Source: Marthasterias glacialis
Taxonomy: Eukaryota; Echinodermata; Asteroidea; Forcipulatida; Asteriidae
Direction of reading: 5' to 3'
NCBI GenBank assembly: GCA_911728455.2
Contig: OU452222.1
Location: 16,347,201 to 16,411,200, forward strand
DNA length: 64,000 nt
This document shows, piece after piece, positions 1 through 9,915 of the stretch. Every line of letters starts with the position of its first letter. Position 1 is the stretch's first letter. The notes below the pieces were generated by a model. It was given only the letters and a program-made list of their open reading frames with translations, did not search any database and was not told the origin of the DNA. Both the position numbers and the translations under genes were made by a program.

Positions 1-334
1 ATAATTACAGCAAACCCTAACTTGTTTTAATTGGATCAGTTAAGAATTCCAGCAGGCGTACATGGATTGGTCTGTTAGACTGCTGGAGCATTTTCATTGA
101 AACATTCAAAATGCCAATGCGCAATATTCTCTGTGTAGGAATGTTTACGTAGTTTGGCAAAATGTCGCGATCCAGCAGAACGTTCTGGTGGTCCACTGGA
201 TGGGGGTGTATGCTTACGGAAACGTTCTTTCGTACCTAGAATGTGCCCGACTTTTGAGATGCTCTCCAAGTGTCTAGGACAGGGTGAAGTCCAGCCTTTA
301 TAAAGACAGGTTTCTGTTTTGACTTTGAACACAG

Positions 335-441
335 GATGAAGATGGCGGTGCTCGTCCATTCATTAATCTAATCCGTAAACAAGATAAAGAAGAACGTCTC
401 AAGTATGTCGACCAGATCAAGCAGGAGATGGGTGACAAAGA
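335..441 (+). CDS. Unrecognised gene A, penultimate coding exon
   Basis: The exon follows a pyrimidine-rich acceptor ending in ACAG at 331-334 and ends at a strong GTAAGTA donor (442). It encodes a charged segment (DEDGGARPFINLIRKQDKEE onward, then ...QIKQEMGDKE) that looks helical. It ends with two bases (GA) that pair exactly in phase with the exon at 1030. I do not recognise the protein and propose no function. The 5' part of the gene lies outside the window. Confidence 0.7.
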
Positions 442-639
442 GTAAGTACATGTAGTATGGTTCATGGTCAAATCAAAATCACACGCGCAAAGTTTAAAAG
501 TTTAGAGCGTTATTTGATGAAGAGCAGCACACGCAACGCGGCAAGTTTAGAATGTTATTTTGCACTGTCCGTATACAGAGCGTGACGCATGATACTCAAA
601 ATACGCAGAGTGCAATATAGACTACTGGGAGTATGATAT

Positions 640-965
640 GGTTTATTATCACACTCCCGTTGAGCAATTCGACTGGAGGATTAGCGCATACTGGAAGATC
701 AAGCGCTTTATCACACCCAATGGTCGTCACAAAACGCTCAGTGTTTTTTCCTGCAAGGTATGCAGAGTTACGTTTTTGAAGTATGAGACCTGTTCCTTTA
801 CATAGCACCATGTAACAGTTTACAAGGTGCTGTGGCGCAATCTGCAGCCGATCAAACCAGGAACACCGGGGCGAACCCCTTCTCTTTGCGATAAGTGCAC
901 TTGGGTTCTTTGCATTACACAACACACGGGACCTACGGCTTTACGTCCCATCCGAAATTGAGATA
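640..965 (-). repeat. SINE body lacking its tRNA head
   Basis: This stretch resembles 32930-33298: both contain a TATCACAC segment, 'tagcacc', 'aatctgcagcc', 'gcattacacaacac' and 'tcccatc' in the same order. The copy at 33 kb ends in a tRNA-like head, which this copy lacks. It lies in the last intron of gene A. Confidence 0.65.
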
Positions 966-1029
966 CAACGTCCGAAATTGCTCTGACACAATGACTTATG
1001 CAACTTTACTGGTATGTATTGATTGACAG

Positions 1030-1240
1030 GGAGGTACCTCTACCGGAGCTACGGATGGCCATCAACGTAGTGGATGCCGAAATTGATAAACATCATATGA
1101 TAGCATACCTGGCCTGTGCCTACGATGTACCACAAGACCAGCTGAACACAGCTGCGCCACAACCCATTGAGACTATCGTACAGAGACTGCTCAAGGCCGG
1201 TGTAAGGCGCTTTGGTCTGCTCAACAGCTCCGAGTTATAA
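1030..1240 (+). CDS. Unrecognised gene A, last coding exon
   Basis: The acceptor TTGACAG at 1023-1029 joins GA|G to continue the frame from 441. It adds 69 residues (EVPLPELRMAINVVDAEIDK...GVRRFGLLNSSEL) and a TAA stop. With the previous exon this gives 105 C-terminal residues. The segment is soluble, with no membrane span, and has a conserved-looking hydrophobic pattern (MIAYLACAYDVPQDQL). A polyadenylation signal lies 102 bp downstream. The splice phase match is the main support for a real gene; the family is unknown to me. Confidence 0.72.
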
Positions 1241-1341
1241 GAAGAAATTTACATCAAAAGGGAAACACTGCTTTCTAATAGATTGACAAGAATCCAATCC
1301 AATGACAAGAATCCATCCAGTTTTTCAAAATATAAAATGAC

Positions 1342-1347
1342 AATAAA
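1342..1347 (+). terminator. Polyadenylation signal of gene A
   Basis: A canonical AATAAA lies about 100 bp after the stop codon of the gene ending at 1240, on the same strand. Confidence 0.5.
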
Positions 1348-1898
1348 ATCTGATACGTGTAAATTCTATGAATAGTTCCCACTTGACATCACACAGTGTA
1401 AAGTCAGCCATCTTTACAGGCAATGAAAGTCATTTTTTGAACGCACAACACTGCGTCATAACTAAATATCCTTGCGGCACGCGGGAGTTCTATTAAATTC
1501 CTTTCATGATTGGTCAGTGAACCACTTGACTGCGTAGAAGAGTTTAGAACGCTTGACGCCACCCCCCATAGCCAAAACCCAAGTTGCCCGTAAAGATGGC
1601 GTCTATCGGAAACTGTCTGTACAATGTTTTCTTTTACCAAAACTCGACAATAATTTGGTGTCTTTCGTGGATGATGATGTTATCTAAAATAAGGGTATTG
1701 CTTGGTACATGTACATTTGTATATTTTTATTTAATTTTCTAAATATTATCCACTTGGTGCATGACTTGCTTATGAATGATGAATTTGATCATGGTGAATA
1801 CATATCAATGGAGTGGCCTACTGCCAATGAGCAGTGAACGATTTCCCATGTATAGACCCTTCTCTGATTACGTCACTATTTAATCGCTTGTCGTGTTG

Positions 1899-2122
1899 AC
1901 ACACACACACACACACACAAGTGTGTATTTACCTCCAATCGGGGACCTCCTATTGTCCCTCTTTTGTTTGTACTTTAACTTTTTAGCAACAGCTCCCATT
2001 GGTTTTGAACACGATTTCCAACTGGGGACCTTTTCCAACCGAGGACCCTTTTGTCCTCTTTTGTTATAAGTCCCCGGTTTGAATGCCTATACAAACTCAC
2101 ACACACACACACACCCACACAC
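1899..2122. repeat. Two CA/TG microsatellites flanking 180 bp
   Basis: Runs of (AC)n occur at 1899-1918 and 2098-2122. The sequence between them repeats a GGGGACC / GGACCTTT theme on both strands. No coding signal. Confidence 0.6.
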
Positions 2123-2372
2123 CACCTTACGGATCAGGTTTGTGAGGTCCTGCCATTGTTGGTCTATTGTTCCCTTTTCTGAAGAATTCCTGTGTGTGGG
2201 TCCAAGTTGAACAAAGAAAACCTTGTGGGGTCCTTTGTTCCTTTGTGTAAAACACCCCATAACTTGGACCCCGTGTGCGCATGTTACTAGAACTGCACCA
2301 ACATTGTGCAACAAATTGCAAATGCTGGATGGCAATACTCATAGGCCCCATACGTATCCTGAGTATGCATAA

Positions 2373-2548
2373 TAGACCCTTATCATGGTGCGACCATCTT
2401 GATTTTCTCCCATTCAAACCAATGTAACCAAACCGAGGCTGGAAGGGCAAATAGTCTGGTTCCTTTTTGTACAATGAATATGAGCATCTATTACTGTTTT
2501 TGGATACAGAGAACATGACCAAGATGGCGGCAGCTTGATAAAGGTCTA
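2373..2548. mobile_element. 176-bp MITE, family TAGACC-TTTATCA
   Basis: It has terminal inverted repeats beginning TAGACC(C/T)TTATCA followed by a CCATCTTG block. A second copy of exactly the same length (176 bp) and nearly the same internal sequence lies at 20642-20817. The flanks suggest a TA target site. Non-autonomous: it encodes nothing. Confidence 0.85.
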
Positions 2549-3114
2549 TACTCCAGCATCATGGCAGACCTGTGTTGTAATGTGATGTCAGTGAGAAGGC
2601 TCTGTAGCAGTGCTACACAAAATGTATCAGTGGCTACTCAAAAATTAGCATTCAGTGTGCACAAAACTTTGTTCAGTCAAAATATTTTGCTGTGCAAAAT
2701 TCCGGGACAAAATCGTTCCCTGCATTAGTCATTAAGTCAGTGGGTTATGGTATCTTGTTGACAAGTTGATAAGAGACAGTCATAAACCCACTTTAAAGCT
2801 CTTTTTTTTTGCCATTTCAGACTCCAAAGCTTGCATTACATTTGTGCATATTTCAATCTTTTTACATAAGAAAAACATTTATGTGAAAAGGAATGACAAA
2901 GTCTTCGTTATATCCTTGTCCAAATTCTAAAAGACAAAAATCAAAAACGCCCAATGCTTTTCCTATGGGTTTCTGACAATTGTTAGAGTCTAACTTTTTG
3001 TGGTAATGCATGTAGCCAAGTTGAATTAGGTAGCACTTACCAAAATGTGCAGGCTTACATGTTACGATATTATAGCACGGACAGCATTGGTTTTTGGTGC
3101 TCATACAGGCATGG

Positions 3115-3410
3115 CTTGGGGTGGCGTGTGTGTAAAGCGCTCGCCTCTCACCAATGTGTCCTTGGTGTATGTCCAGGCTAGGGCCATATGTGAGTAGAGT
3201 TGTGCATTGGTTCTCTCCTGTGCTGCGAGGCTTTTTCTTCAGGTTATCTGTTATCCGATTTTCCTCCCTTCGGAAAAACCAAACATATCAGGCTGTGCTC
3301 CTTCCGAAAAACCAAACATCTCAGGCTGTGCTCCGTAGTCAAAAATGGGTTGATGTGGCTGGCTGCCATAAGGCGCCCTTGAATGCCTGCAGCTCAAACA
3401 CCTTGTAGCC
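3115..3410 (+). repeat. tRNA-derived SINE-like repeat with conserved central domain
   Basis: A degenerate tRNA-like start (GTAAAGCGCTCGCCTC) is followed by a segment with GAGTAGAGTTG, TTGGTTCTCTCC and CGAGGCTTTTTCTTC. This central pattern belongs to widespread invertebrate SINEs (from memory). A 31-bp tandem repeat (GAAAAACCAAACAT...GCTGTGCTCC) sits near 3274-3343. Confidence 0.55.
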
Positions 3411-4889
3411 TCGTCCTTGGCAATTCAGCTTCTCAGCTGCCAGTTAGGTTGATTAGCCTTCCCAAATTATGACTATTATAATACAGTGTACATGTCCTTA
3501 AGTGACTGCTGTACAAAGATTTGCATTGAAGACTTCTTTATCGATCATTCCATCCATTTGTCTTTCCATCCACCAACACGAACCACATTCCAGCACCTAC
3601 TTTAGAACACTTGAAAATGATTTCTACCTGTGCTTCAAATGATTTGGTGAACATCATTTGCAAAATAAGCTGCATAAATAATGGACCCTGAAAATAATAC
3701 ATGCAAGCAGTTTCACTTAGCATACAGGGCTAATCTAACATCGGTGTAGCATCAAACCAAGAAGATTTGTCCTAAATAAAGTGAGCAACAAACAGTTTTG
3801 AAGGCAGGCATTTGACGCATTGAAAGAATGAGACAGAGCTGAAGTTTTCCATTTTAAAAGCCTTTATTACCCAATTGTTAAATAGTCAAAAGATTTACTG
3901 TAAATTCAAGGTTTTAGAATTTCTGTAATAAAATATATTTAAAAATAAAGCTGCCAGAGTAATTATTGTAATTTTTTTTCTTCCTTCTTGTCAATATAAC
4001 CTGGCATTAATTAGGCCTAACCTAGCACAAAAACATGTCTATCAATGACATGAAACATTTCCTGACTGACTGCAAGTTTCACTACTACACCACCAGAATT
4101 CAAGACCAAAACTGAAATATTATAATAATATTCTGATTGCATAAAAATACAAGAATCGCTTCACATCCCCCATCCAGTTTATTTTCACTTTATTTCTCTG
4201 TGTGCACAGGTAAAAAAATTTCATAAAATCATTTTCTTTCCACACCCACCGACCCTCTTTTTTTCTAGCATGTTTTAGGAATAGGCCTAAAAAATAGTCC
4301 ACTTAAAATCCAATTCAACCTTTGGAGATCATAAGAGCATACTGATCGAAAAGTCGGGTAGTTAAACACAATCATTGCACTAATTCTTTTCAGAGCCATA
4401 GATAATTACAAACGGCAAATAGCTGCAAACAGTTGTTGGAGTGATGACCTCACAGTGTTTTTTAACTTGTTCTGTTTTTATCCGTATTTAACAGTTTTTT
4501 ATCTGATTTGTTCTCTGTTTTTTAAACTATAGTCAACGTCTGTATCAATGGAAGACTTTTGAGACGTTAGCGGGCGCCCCAGTAAGCGGTCCTTTTTTTA
4601 CTGCTCTCATAATTCAAAAAGACCGGTTACTGGGGCCCCCGTTAACGTCTCATGTCTCCCATTTGTCACCAGTCCAGCTCAGTCATAAGACACTTAGAAA
4701 TGAAAGTAAGAGGCCAACGACAGACCTGGCTGGAGACAACAAATCAGACGCGCCATGTTTACCCAGTAGAACAAGTACGCAACAGACGACGACGACGAAA
4801 TGGCCCCAACAGTAGCACCTGCTTACTTCAACCATGGCTTTTCACTTCTAATTAATATAGAATCCATCTTTTTTTCTAACCATTTACTT

Positions 4890-5163
4890 TCATAATTTAA
4901 CATCTTTCATAACTTCATCGTATATCTTTACCTGTCCATTGTAACCATTGTGTTCGATGGACTCAAGAAATCTGCGGTAGTCCTCGGGTATATTATTTTG
5001 TTTGGCACCCGTCTGTAAGACTTTGATGTAATAGGGCGAGGGCTTCATGGCTATGGGTTCAATCATCTGATAACTGACACAGTCCAAGATCCTGTCGTCT
5101 GCCAACGAGGCGACCCGGAGTGATTCCAAGCGGCGGTAGATCCCTATGTGCACACCCTCCTGC
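4890..5163 (-). CDS. GGCT: GGCT-1 exon 3 and stop
   Basis: It starts GCAGGAG after TTTTACAG and completes LDM-QEGVHIGIYRRL. The catalytic-type Glu is retained. The C-terminal half includes SYQMIEPIAMKPSPYYIKVL and the GAKQNNIPEDY motif typical of GGCT. TGA stop at 4890-4892. Confidence 0.92.
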
Positions 5164-7943
5164 CTGTAAAATGGCACAACAAATATCCATGACAAGGTTA
5201 CTTTTATGGGGGCAAAGCTATGACAAATTGAACCACTTGGAAACCTACTTGTTCTTTGTAGGTGACTGTAAGTTCATTATAAGTTATCACACAATCCCGA
5301 GTCAAATTTGGGAAAATATAATGCTTCTGCGTCCCATATCCCACGAGGCCGAGTGGGATATGGGACGCAGACAAGCTATATTTCCCGTATTCCACGAGCA
5401 CGCATGTGATAACTAATCTATCTTCCAGCCAACTGGAAGATAATACAACTTTGAGCGTTATTCATGAAGAACAAAACGTGCAATGCACAAATTTTAGAAT
5501 ATCATTTTGCTCTGTCATTACTATGTTTTTTTTGTCAAACCAGAATGAAAAACTGCATTGATCAGCATATTCTAGCACAGATTGTGTGGGGACGATTGTT
5601 TAACAACCTCAAATAGTGCTAGGAGTAGCTATTAGGGTGCTAACAATCAAATGAACATTTACTTATTGTTGAGTTCATAATTATATGACGTAAAAAATAT
5701 TGTAGGCCTACTATAATTTTCATTAAAAAAAAACAAACAAAAAATTGTACTAACATATCAAGATTGGCCAGGTCAGACTCCTGAAGTTTCCACACTACAC
5801 CCCAGACACAATCTCCTGCTGATTCAGCGATGTTACCAACACCCCCTTTCCATCTGCTGGTAGTCAACTTCCAGTTCGGTCTGCCACAAAACTGTAACTT
5901 ATAGTTCTATTGACCAAAAGAAAAAAAATATTAGAACGAAATCCTCATCCTAGGAACAGCGGCAAAACTATAGGATAAAATTTAAGCAGGGGCACAAGGG
6001 GGTGGACACAATTTTTTTTCTAGGGGGCCACTTCTGGCCCATTTAGAAGTGTAGTTTCCGTTTGCATCTTTTCCTAAACATGCTCCTTTTCAGTACTCTA
6101 TGTAAGTGTATGCCGTTTATATAAAATATAAGATAATCTGACGTGGAGGTAAACAACCAAATATACCAATACTAAAACAGGCCTATGGTGTCTGCGTGTA
6201 AACAAAAATAGTTTTAAAAACACTGAAATTAATAAAAGAGAATCTTAAAATCTCAACTGGGGGTGGGGGGGGGGAATGGATATCAACTGGGATGGGGGGG
6301 GGGGGCCATTGCCCCTGCGTGCACCCGCCCCCTCCCCCCTTAGGCTTTATTTACGCCACTGTACATAAACTGGACAGTATGTTTACATGGTTCTGTTATT
6401 TTCCACAATGGGTTTGACCCAGTTACTTGGGAGCTGTACTCCTTTTTTTTTGAAATTTTGACTTGCATGGTCGTAGTCGTACTAAACTACTGAATTGAAC
6501 TACGGCGAGTCAACGACCGTCCAAGACTCCGACTCCAAAGGCAAGGCCAAGTCAACATCTCTGGAATGGCTCTACAGACCCTAGACCTAGACCCAGTAAC
6601 TGGGGCGCTGTACTCCTTTTTTTTTAAATTTTTGACATTATCTGTCGTACTAGCGCCCCAGTCCGTGGTATATATGGAAAGTGCTCCGATTCGGAGTCCG
6701 AAGCGGTTTTTTTCTGAATCAGTTACAAAATTGTCAAAATTGCAACAAGGACTCGACAGAATTGCTTGAAAATCGCCTACTGGCTTCTCCAAGTATCTAC
6801 GGTGAAATAAAATGCAGTTAATTGTACTCACGATCATTTTTGGTCCTCCAAATCGATGATTTTTAGCCCACTATCACGCATATATCAAATTTGCCGTTAG
6901 AATCGCCATTTTGAATGTGATACTCAACGACCGTTTCCTTATGTCTAAAACGCTGCAAGGATTGCGTGTTCCCTGAGGCACTGACTTTCATATTGTTTTC
7001 CGCGCAGTTAACGCAGGATACCAGGCTGTGTGTAGCGCCAATGTTCGCTGATGCCCTGACATTCATATTGATTTGCGCAGTCAATGCAGGATACCAGGCT
7101 ACACAGCTGGTATCCTGCATTGACTGCGCAAATCAATATGAATGTCAGGGCATCAGTGAACATTGGCGCTACACACAGCCTGGTATCCTGTGTTGACTGC
7201 GCCGAAAACAATATGAAAGTCAGGGCCTCAGCGAACACGCAATCCTCGCAGCGTTTTAGACATAAGGAAACGGTCGTTGAGTATCACATTCAAAATGGCG
7301 ATTCTAACGGCAAATTTGATATATGCGTGATAGTGGGCTAAAAATCATCGATTTGGAGGACCAAAAATGATCGTGAGTACAATTAACTGCATTTTACTTC
7401 ACCGTAGATACTTGGAGAAGCCAGTAGGCGATTTTCAAGCAATTCTATCGAGTCCTTGTTGCAATTTTGACAATTTTGTAACTGATTCAGAAAAAAACCG
7501 CTTCGGACTCCGAATCGGAGCACTTTCCATATATACCACGTACTGGGGCGCTAGTACGACAGATAATGTCAAAAATTTCAAAAAAGGAGTACAGCGCCCC
7601 AGTTACTGGGTCTACCCTAGACCCAGTTACTGGGGCGCTGTACGCCTTTTTTGCGATTTTGACATTATCGGTTGTCCTAGCTGGTACTAGTACAGTAGTA
7701 GTACGACCGATAATGTCAGAATCTCAAAAAAGGAGTACAGCGCCCCTGTTACCTCAGTCCCCCCCCACCCATCCCCCCTGTTGCGACGGTCGAAGCGCGC
7801 GGGGAAGGATCGGGGTTTACGAGATTCCGATCCAGTTTTCTTACCATCAACTTAGCAGCAGTTACAAACGTTGCAGACGGGTTTGCCCTCAATAGTCTTT
7901 CTCGGAGAAGATTGCTTCCGTAGGCAAAGTAAAGAAAAGACAT
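4890..7943 (-). CDS. GGCT: Gamma-glutamylcyclotransferase, paralogue 1 (whole gene)
   Basis: Three coding exons (7845-7943, 5755-5906, 4890-5163) join in phase to give 174 aa, close to the family's usual 180-190. The enzyme releases 5-oxoproline from gamma-glutamyl dipeptides in the cytosol (gamma-glutamyl cycle). Visible signatures are the N-terminal FLYFAYGSNLL substrate loop (residues 3-13), WKGGVGNIAES and VWGVVWKL strands, and LDMQEGV, whose Glu is the family's catalytic acid. There is no signal peptide. Intron 1 contains a 1-kb palindrome (6588-7614), intron 2 a hairpin MITE (5282-5414). Two paralogues lie upstream on the same strand; this copy has the intron positions of the others but a diverged sequence, so it is the older lineage. 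Confidence 0.93.
5282..5414. mobile_element. Hairpin MITE in GGCT-1 intron 2
   Basis: Ends are AGTTATCACA and TGTGATAACT. The centre is a perfect 18-bp stem (CTGCGTCCCATATCCCAC, 5327-5344) with an 8-base loop and its complement at 5353-5370. Confidence 0.75.
5755..5906 (-). CDS. GGCT: GGCT-1 exon 2
   Basis: The acceptor TCAATAG precedes AACTATAAG (NYKLQFCGRPNWK...). The exon carries the WKGGVG...VWGVVWKL beta-barrel core and ends LD-AT at a GTTAGT donor, two bases into the Met codon completed by exon 3. Confidence 0.9.
6237..6361. repeat. G-rich 'TGGCGTAA' dispersed element
   Basis: It has runs of G/C, a 'CCATTGCCCCTGCGTG' block and ends in '...TTTATTTACGCCACTG'. Similar poly-G elements bounded by (T)ACGCCACTG or GGCGTAGCC occur at 29415-29577, 55444-55610 and 60366-60442. 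Confidence 0.55.
6414..6470 (+). repeat. Degenerate TIR of the TAGACCCAGT family
   Basis: GACCCAGTTACTTGGGAGCTG followed by TACTCC and a T-run matches the terminal sequence of the palindrome at 6588 and the MITE at 7618, so this is a solo or decayed end of the same family. Confidence 0.6.
6588..7614. mobile_element. 1,027-bp near-perfect palindromic foldback element
   Basis: Two arms of about 500 bp are inverted copies meeting at about 7102 (stem TCAATGCAGGATACCAG, loop about 9 nt). Termini are TAGACCCAGT(A/T)ACTGG. It is flanked by a perfect 9-bp direct repeat CCCTAGACC (6579-6587 and 7615-7623). The right copy overlaps the start of another family member at 7618, so the element probably inserted into the edge of that MITE. 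Open frames in the arms mirror each other and are not genes. It sits in GGCT-1 intron 1. Confidence 0.9.
7618..7757. mobile_element. 140-bp MITE of the TAGACCCAGT family
   Basis: It starts TAGACCCAGTTACTGGGGCG. Inverted arms share GACATTATCGGT...ACCGATAATGTC and end in GGAGTACAGCGCCCC. The left tip abuts and partly supplies the target duplication of the large palindrome. Confidence 0.75.
7845..7943 (-). CDS. GGCT: GGCT-1 exon 1
   Basis: It encodes 33 residues from ATG at 7943 (MSFLYFAYGSNLLRERLL...TAAKLM) and ends at a GTAAGA donor. The YGSN loop is the family hallmark. The frame stays open past the donor, but the onward sequence is not GGCT-like. Confidence 0.92.
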
Positions 7944-7974
7944 TATTCACTTCAACTTGAGCTGGAACTCTGCT

Positions 7975-8034
7975 GGTCGAACGGTCGAACGGTCGAACGG
8001 TCGAACGGTCGAACGGTCGAACGGTCGAACGGTC
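7975..8034. repeat. Octamer tandem repeat (GGTCGAAC)7.5
   Basis: There are seven and a half perfect head-to-tail copies of GGTCGAAC, 32 bp upstream of the GGCT-1 start codon, so in its 5'UTR or core promoter. Each junction creates the site TCGA. Confidence 0.95.
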
Positions 8035-8166
8035 TCTCGTATGAATCAGTCCCCAATGTCATGAATAGTGACCACATGAAATGAACGAGTCGATTTCATT
8101 TTTCTAACATTAGCTTCAACAATAGCGCCCTCTATCTCTGTTTTAAGAGGCGAGATTCTTTATTAA

Positions 8167-8243
8167 TAGACTGGTTCCCGGTCCCTATCTCGTTCTCTTC
8201 TGTAGTCAGAACGAAAACGATGTAAGGACCGGGAACCAGTCTA
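8167..8243. mobile_element. 77-bp hairpin MITE
   Basis: Inverted ends TAGACTGGTTCCCGGTCC and GGACCGGGAACCAGTCTA (18 bp, perfect) surround a 41-bp centre. Confidence 0.85.
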
Positions 8244-8400
8244 CTTTATTAAGGGCCATTCACTGAAAATAATGCAGAAGTGAATCTAAGAACTATGTTT
8301 CAAACCAAATTGTAGGTGGGTCTAAGTCCCCCATAACACCGTTAACTCAAGGTAAAATTATAACCAATAGTAGTAAAGGGATGTTTTCTGAGTTGGTGTG

Positions 8401-8453
8401 TGAGTCCTAACTTATAGGACCAGTCCTAAGTTAGGACTAGTTTTGTGAAATGC
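8401..8453. repeat. Truncated copy of the GGATTTCACAAA MITE
   Basis: This is the right half (CCTAAGTTAGGACTAG then TTTTGTGAAATGC) of the MITE seen complete at 11904-12022 and 36651-36753. It sits at the left edge of the first GGCT duplication unit, in the position the 11904 copy occupies for the second unit. Confidence 0.75.
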
Positions 8454-9638
8454 GCCCCTAGATAATCAAATCAGCGTCGAGCAATAATAAATCTACTCCA
8501 CTGAAGTATGTTGCAAGGGTCAAATTTCTTAATTTTGAAAATTCAATAATAATTTTGAAAACAAAAATAACAACAAAATGACCCGGATAATCAAGTCAGC
8601 GTCGAGCAATAATCGATCTAATCCACTGAAGTGTTGCAATTAGGGTCAAATTTCTTAATTTTGAACATTCAATAATAATTTTGAAAATAAAAATAATAAC
8701 AGAATAAAGAAAAATAAAATTGTTAGTGTGACTTTGCCCAGACCAATGACCGCCCGGCAAACAGGTTTTATGAAAAGTACATTTCTATTCCCGTCCTCAA
8801 GTTTTCATTAAAACATCACAAAATATTGTCAAATTATGTTGCTGTGTTTTTTTAGAACATACAAAAGTGTCATTGCATTTATTTTGATTTGGTCAATCAA
8901 AATAGGAACAGATTATCGTAACAATTCTCGTGCATTGAAACATTTCAGACGGACACAATCCTCATAACAATTGGTACCGACATCAACCAAGTTTCTAAAA
9001 AGTAAGCTTTAGTTTAAAGGGGTGTAAAACATTAGTGAGATTGAAACATAAATATTCACAGATTTACTAAAAAAGTTACATTTTATTAGGATGATCATGG
9101 TGGACAATTTCTCTTAAGATATATTTTTGCTTAAAATGTTATAGCTTTTGAAAAACGAGTAACCCAAAGAGTTTTGATCTCGCGAGATCAACAACTCAAT
9201 GTTTGAAAACAGTGACAACGTTATAATGGTTATTTTTCTTCATGTTAACAGTGAACATTGAAATGAGGCAAGTGTTTCCAGGCGTTGACGCACATCTTTG
9301 ATGATAGTTGGACTTGAACATCTTGAGCTGACTTTATAACCAGAGTAAAATCACCATCCCAGTCAAACAAAAACCACTGGTGCCGTTTTGGCGGGAGTTT
9401 CTGTCCCCGGAGATTGAGTCCCCCCGTACGGTGAATTGTTTAGAACTTTCGTTTTTGGGCTCAACTTCCTTCAGCCCATGTTAAATTAACCGTATGGGGG
9501 ACACACACTGCTGTGGGAACAAAGTCCCCCATAACACCGTTAACTAAAGGTAAAAAATGATAACCAATAATAGTAAAGGGTTATTTTTCTGAGTTGGTTC
9601 GTCATTGAAAACTTGACATTTGCATGATTCCTGTATCG

Positions 9639-9915
9639 TTAATTTTTCACATTTTCCATGATCTTGTCAAATGTTGGCAGTGGTCCTGCATATCCGTTGT
9701 CTTCTATAGTAGCTAGATATTGTTGGTAGTCGGCGGGTAGACCCTTCTGTTTGGCCCCAGCGCGTATGACATTAATGTAATGAGGGGATGGTTTCTTGTC
9801 GAAGATCGGGTTCACCATCTGATAAGTAAAGCAGTTGAAATCTTCCTGAGACGTCTCAGATGAAACTGTGACGGGACTCAGGCGCCGGAAAAAGCCCTTG
9901 TGCACGTTCTCCCCC
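9639..9915 (-). CDS. GGCT: GGCT-2 exon 3 and stop
   Basis: It starts after a T-run and CAG at 9916-9918. It codes GENVHKGFFRRLSPVTVSSE...FDKIMENVKN and a TAA stop. Confidence 0.9.

Larger units (their letters stand above)
1348..4889. other. Intergenic interval, no gene seen
   Basis: Between the convergent 3' ends of gene A and GGCT-1 I see only repeats (listed separately) and AT-rich DNA. Short open frames here lack splice context and recognisable protein sequence. Confidence 0.6.

Noticed and set aside
6863-7341. Overlapping open frames of 76-85 codons on both strands
   Set aside because: They mirror each other across the palindrome centre and arise from the inverted repeat.
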